Below the pieces are notes generated by a model. That model was not told where the DNA came from and ran no database searches. It worked only from the letters and a program-made list of their open reading frames with translations. A stretch of DNA of 64,000 bases from Natronospirales bacterium (lineage in GTDB: Bacteria; Pseudomonadota; Gammaproteobacteria; Natronospirales; REEB76): positions 1 to 64,000 of the forward strand of contig JAKAXB010000002.1 of the NCBI GenBank assembly GCA_021816765.1. The letters are read 5' to 3'. The position numbers were made by a program, and so were the translations under genes. Positions 62,831 through 64,000 of this stretch are shown one piece after another (within the stretch, counting starts at the first letter, position 1; each line of letters opens with the position of its first letter).

Positions 62831-62858
62831 ATAATACTACTCGACGATTTGTTTGCAA
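62831..62858 (-). promoter_or_regulatory. Candidate sigma-70 promoter of the small lipoprotein gene
   Basis: On the minus strand TTGCAA (plus coordinates 62853-62858) and TATTAT (62831-62836) are 16 bases apart, upstream of the ATG at 62788. The -35 overlaps a perfect hairpin CGATTTG/CAAATCG (62845-62862), which could be an operator. Confidence 0.45.
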
Positions 62859-63459
62859 ATCGCGCGATCGGGCGCAGATTCTAGCCAATCCGCACCGAGC
62901 TTGCGAAAATAGCGCGATTTTATTTATTTTTCATTTATAATCAACAAGTTATGTGTATAAAGTCCAACTCCGTGTGCCGGGTGCTTGAATTCTGCCTGAA
63001 AGACTGCTCATCCGCATGTGTGCGTCGTCCTCCACATTTTGCGCTGATTGCGGTGTCACCACGACACAAACCTGGCTCGGACGTGTCGCGTCAGATTGCG
63101 TCCCGAGGATTCACGCCGGGCGATAGCTTTTTATTGTCACTCCGCGGGTTCGTGGAGTTCATGCGCGCAGTGAGTACGCGTGGAAACAACACTGTTTCCG
63201 TAGAGCAGTTATCGGCCGCGCACCGACACGGCGGCTGCGTATCATCGGCCAATTCACTTCACATGAGCCGGCCAGTTTTCTGAATGCCAGGCATGGCACA
63301 TGCACTGCGGCCGACAGGGTGCATGCCGTTCGGCCACAACGGCTGATGTCACTGCCGATCCCGGTACCCCTGTTATGCATCGAAAATACTTGCGGTTGTC
63401 GCGGACAGTCAGGCACACTGCCACAGTCCCACGGTTAACAGTACGCGGGGAGTCTGCGC
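62859..63459. other. Intergenic region before the right-edge gene
   Basis: The left end is AT-rich (62900-62950), with TATAAT at 62936-62941 and no good -35 before it. A 110-codon frame (62951-63283) has poor composition and no ribosome binding site, so I do not accept it. Nothing else recognised. Confidence 0.45.
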
Positions 63460-64000
63460 ATGTTTGAACTGGATACCACCCCCCAGCCACCCATCAGGAT
63501 CTGGTCCCGCGGCATAAAACTGGGTCTGGCAAGCTTCCGCAGGCTGTTTGCACTGGCGAGCGCACTGGGATTCATCAGCTTGTTACCGGCCATATATCTG
63601 GCTTGGAAGATGGGCGATAACCCCATCACGCCGGATGCCATGCTGCAGATGCTCAGGCAAGGGTACTTTGCATTGAATTTTCTGTTGCTGGAACTGCTGG
63701 TGCTGGTTTTGAGTTCGCTTATCAATGCATTGATTATTCAGCGCCTCGATCGCGCCGCGCAGGGGGCGGCGATGGTCCATGAATTGCAGTTTGCTTTGCG
63801 CAAGACAGCAACACTGGTGCTGGCCGGTATCCTGTTTTTCATCACCCTGCTGATTGGCATATTTATTGCAGACATCATCGGGACCCTTCTTGGTGCCTTG
63901 CTGGGAACGATGCTTGGGCATGGCGCTACCGTCGTTGTCATCCGGGTTTGTCTCATTGTTGCCATCATGTTTATCGTTGTTAATTTGCTTTTCTTCCAGT
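63460..64000 (+). CDS. Integral membrane protein, 3' end outside window
   Basis: A frame open from ATG 63460 to the window edge (180 codons seen). GGGGAG lies about nine bases upstream. After a short cytoplasmic start (MFELDTTPQPPIRIWSRG) come hydrophobic segments around FALASALGFISLLPAIYLAW, ALNFLLLELLVLVLSSLINA, ATLVLAGILFFITLLIGIFI, IIGTLLGALLGTML and VVVIRVCLIVAIMFIVVNLLF. The general pattern recalls YciC/UPF0259-type or glycerophosphodiesterase membrane domains, but that is a weak impression. Confidence 0.7.
   Translation, partial: MFELDTTPQPPIRIWSRGIKLGLASFRRLFALASALGFISLLPAIYLAWKMGDNPITPDAMLQMLRQGYFALNFLLLELLVLVLSSLINALIIQRLDRAAQGAAMVHELQFALRKTATLVLAGILFFITLLIGIFIADIIGTLLGALLGTMLGHGATVVVIRVCLIVAIMFIVVNLLFFQ

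Noticed and set aside
62951-63283. 110-codon frame before the right-edge gene
   Set aside because: No ribosome binding site, no domain or signal resemblance, and unusual Cys/Arg/His content.

Overview
The window is about 64 kb of a GC-rich chromosome that looks gammaproteobacterial. The main evidence is gene order: lptD-surA-pdxA-rsmA-apaG-apaH, amgK-murU divergent from lptD, mreBCD-mrdA-rodA-mltB-rlpA-dacA-dat-ybeD-lipB-lipA, and lgt-thyA-folA. I could not assign a genus. No rRNA, tRNA or CRISPR array was recognised by eye.

Layout. 1-478: right end of an IS200/IS605-type element (tail of tnpB and its guide-RNA hairpin), then DNA with no gene. 479-8800: thioredoxin-fold DUF255 protein, rlmI, lgt, thyA, csaA-like, folA, a membrane diguanylate cyclase and a sulfotransferase-like protein. 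9044-11968: a large CACHE-HAMP-GAF-GGDEF-EAL c-di-GMP protein. 11989-19254: a seven-gene minus-strand operon for kynurenine degradation through 3-hydroxyanthranilate to 2-aminomuconate and its deamination product. 19419-27180: the LPS-transport/SurA/ApaGH operon, with uspA and a uspA relic inserted. 27264-28909: the amgK-murU peptidoglycan-recycling pair. 28973-33559: three secreted lipoproteins, two of them repeat-built paralogues around an unrelated third. 33684-36474: lipoate synthesis, ybeD and D-amino acid transaminase. 36476-45596: cell-wall elongation genes. 45763-49126: gatCAB. 49249-50121: hslO (Hsp33).

50122-55822 is the accessory region. It reads as an integron gene-cassette array with no integrase in the window. 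A PstI/BsuBI-like restriction-modification pair forms the first cassette. Three further cassettes each end in a recognisable attC, and in each case the 5' half-site (R'') mirrors the first bases of the same cassette. A fifth, end-truncated cassette follows. A ~150-bp module with a promoter-like sequence and a hairpin lies directly upstream of cassette 1 and again upstream of cassette 2, and looks like a duplicated attI/Pc platform.

55914-64000 returns to housekeeping: moeB with a thioesterase and a JAMM-like protein lacking its metal ligands, marC, prmC-ppiB, a reverse-transsulfuration pair (cystathionine beta-synthase and gamma-lyase), a 67-residue lipoprotein, and a membrane protein running off the right edge. 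Short palindromic repeats sit in several gaps: a GGAGCGG/CCGCGAT family with five copies, and a pair of inverted-repeat elements on either side of gatB.
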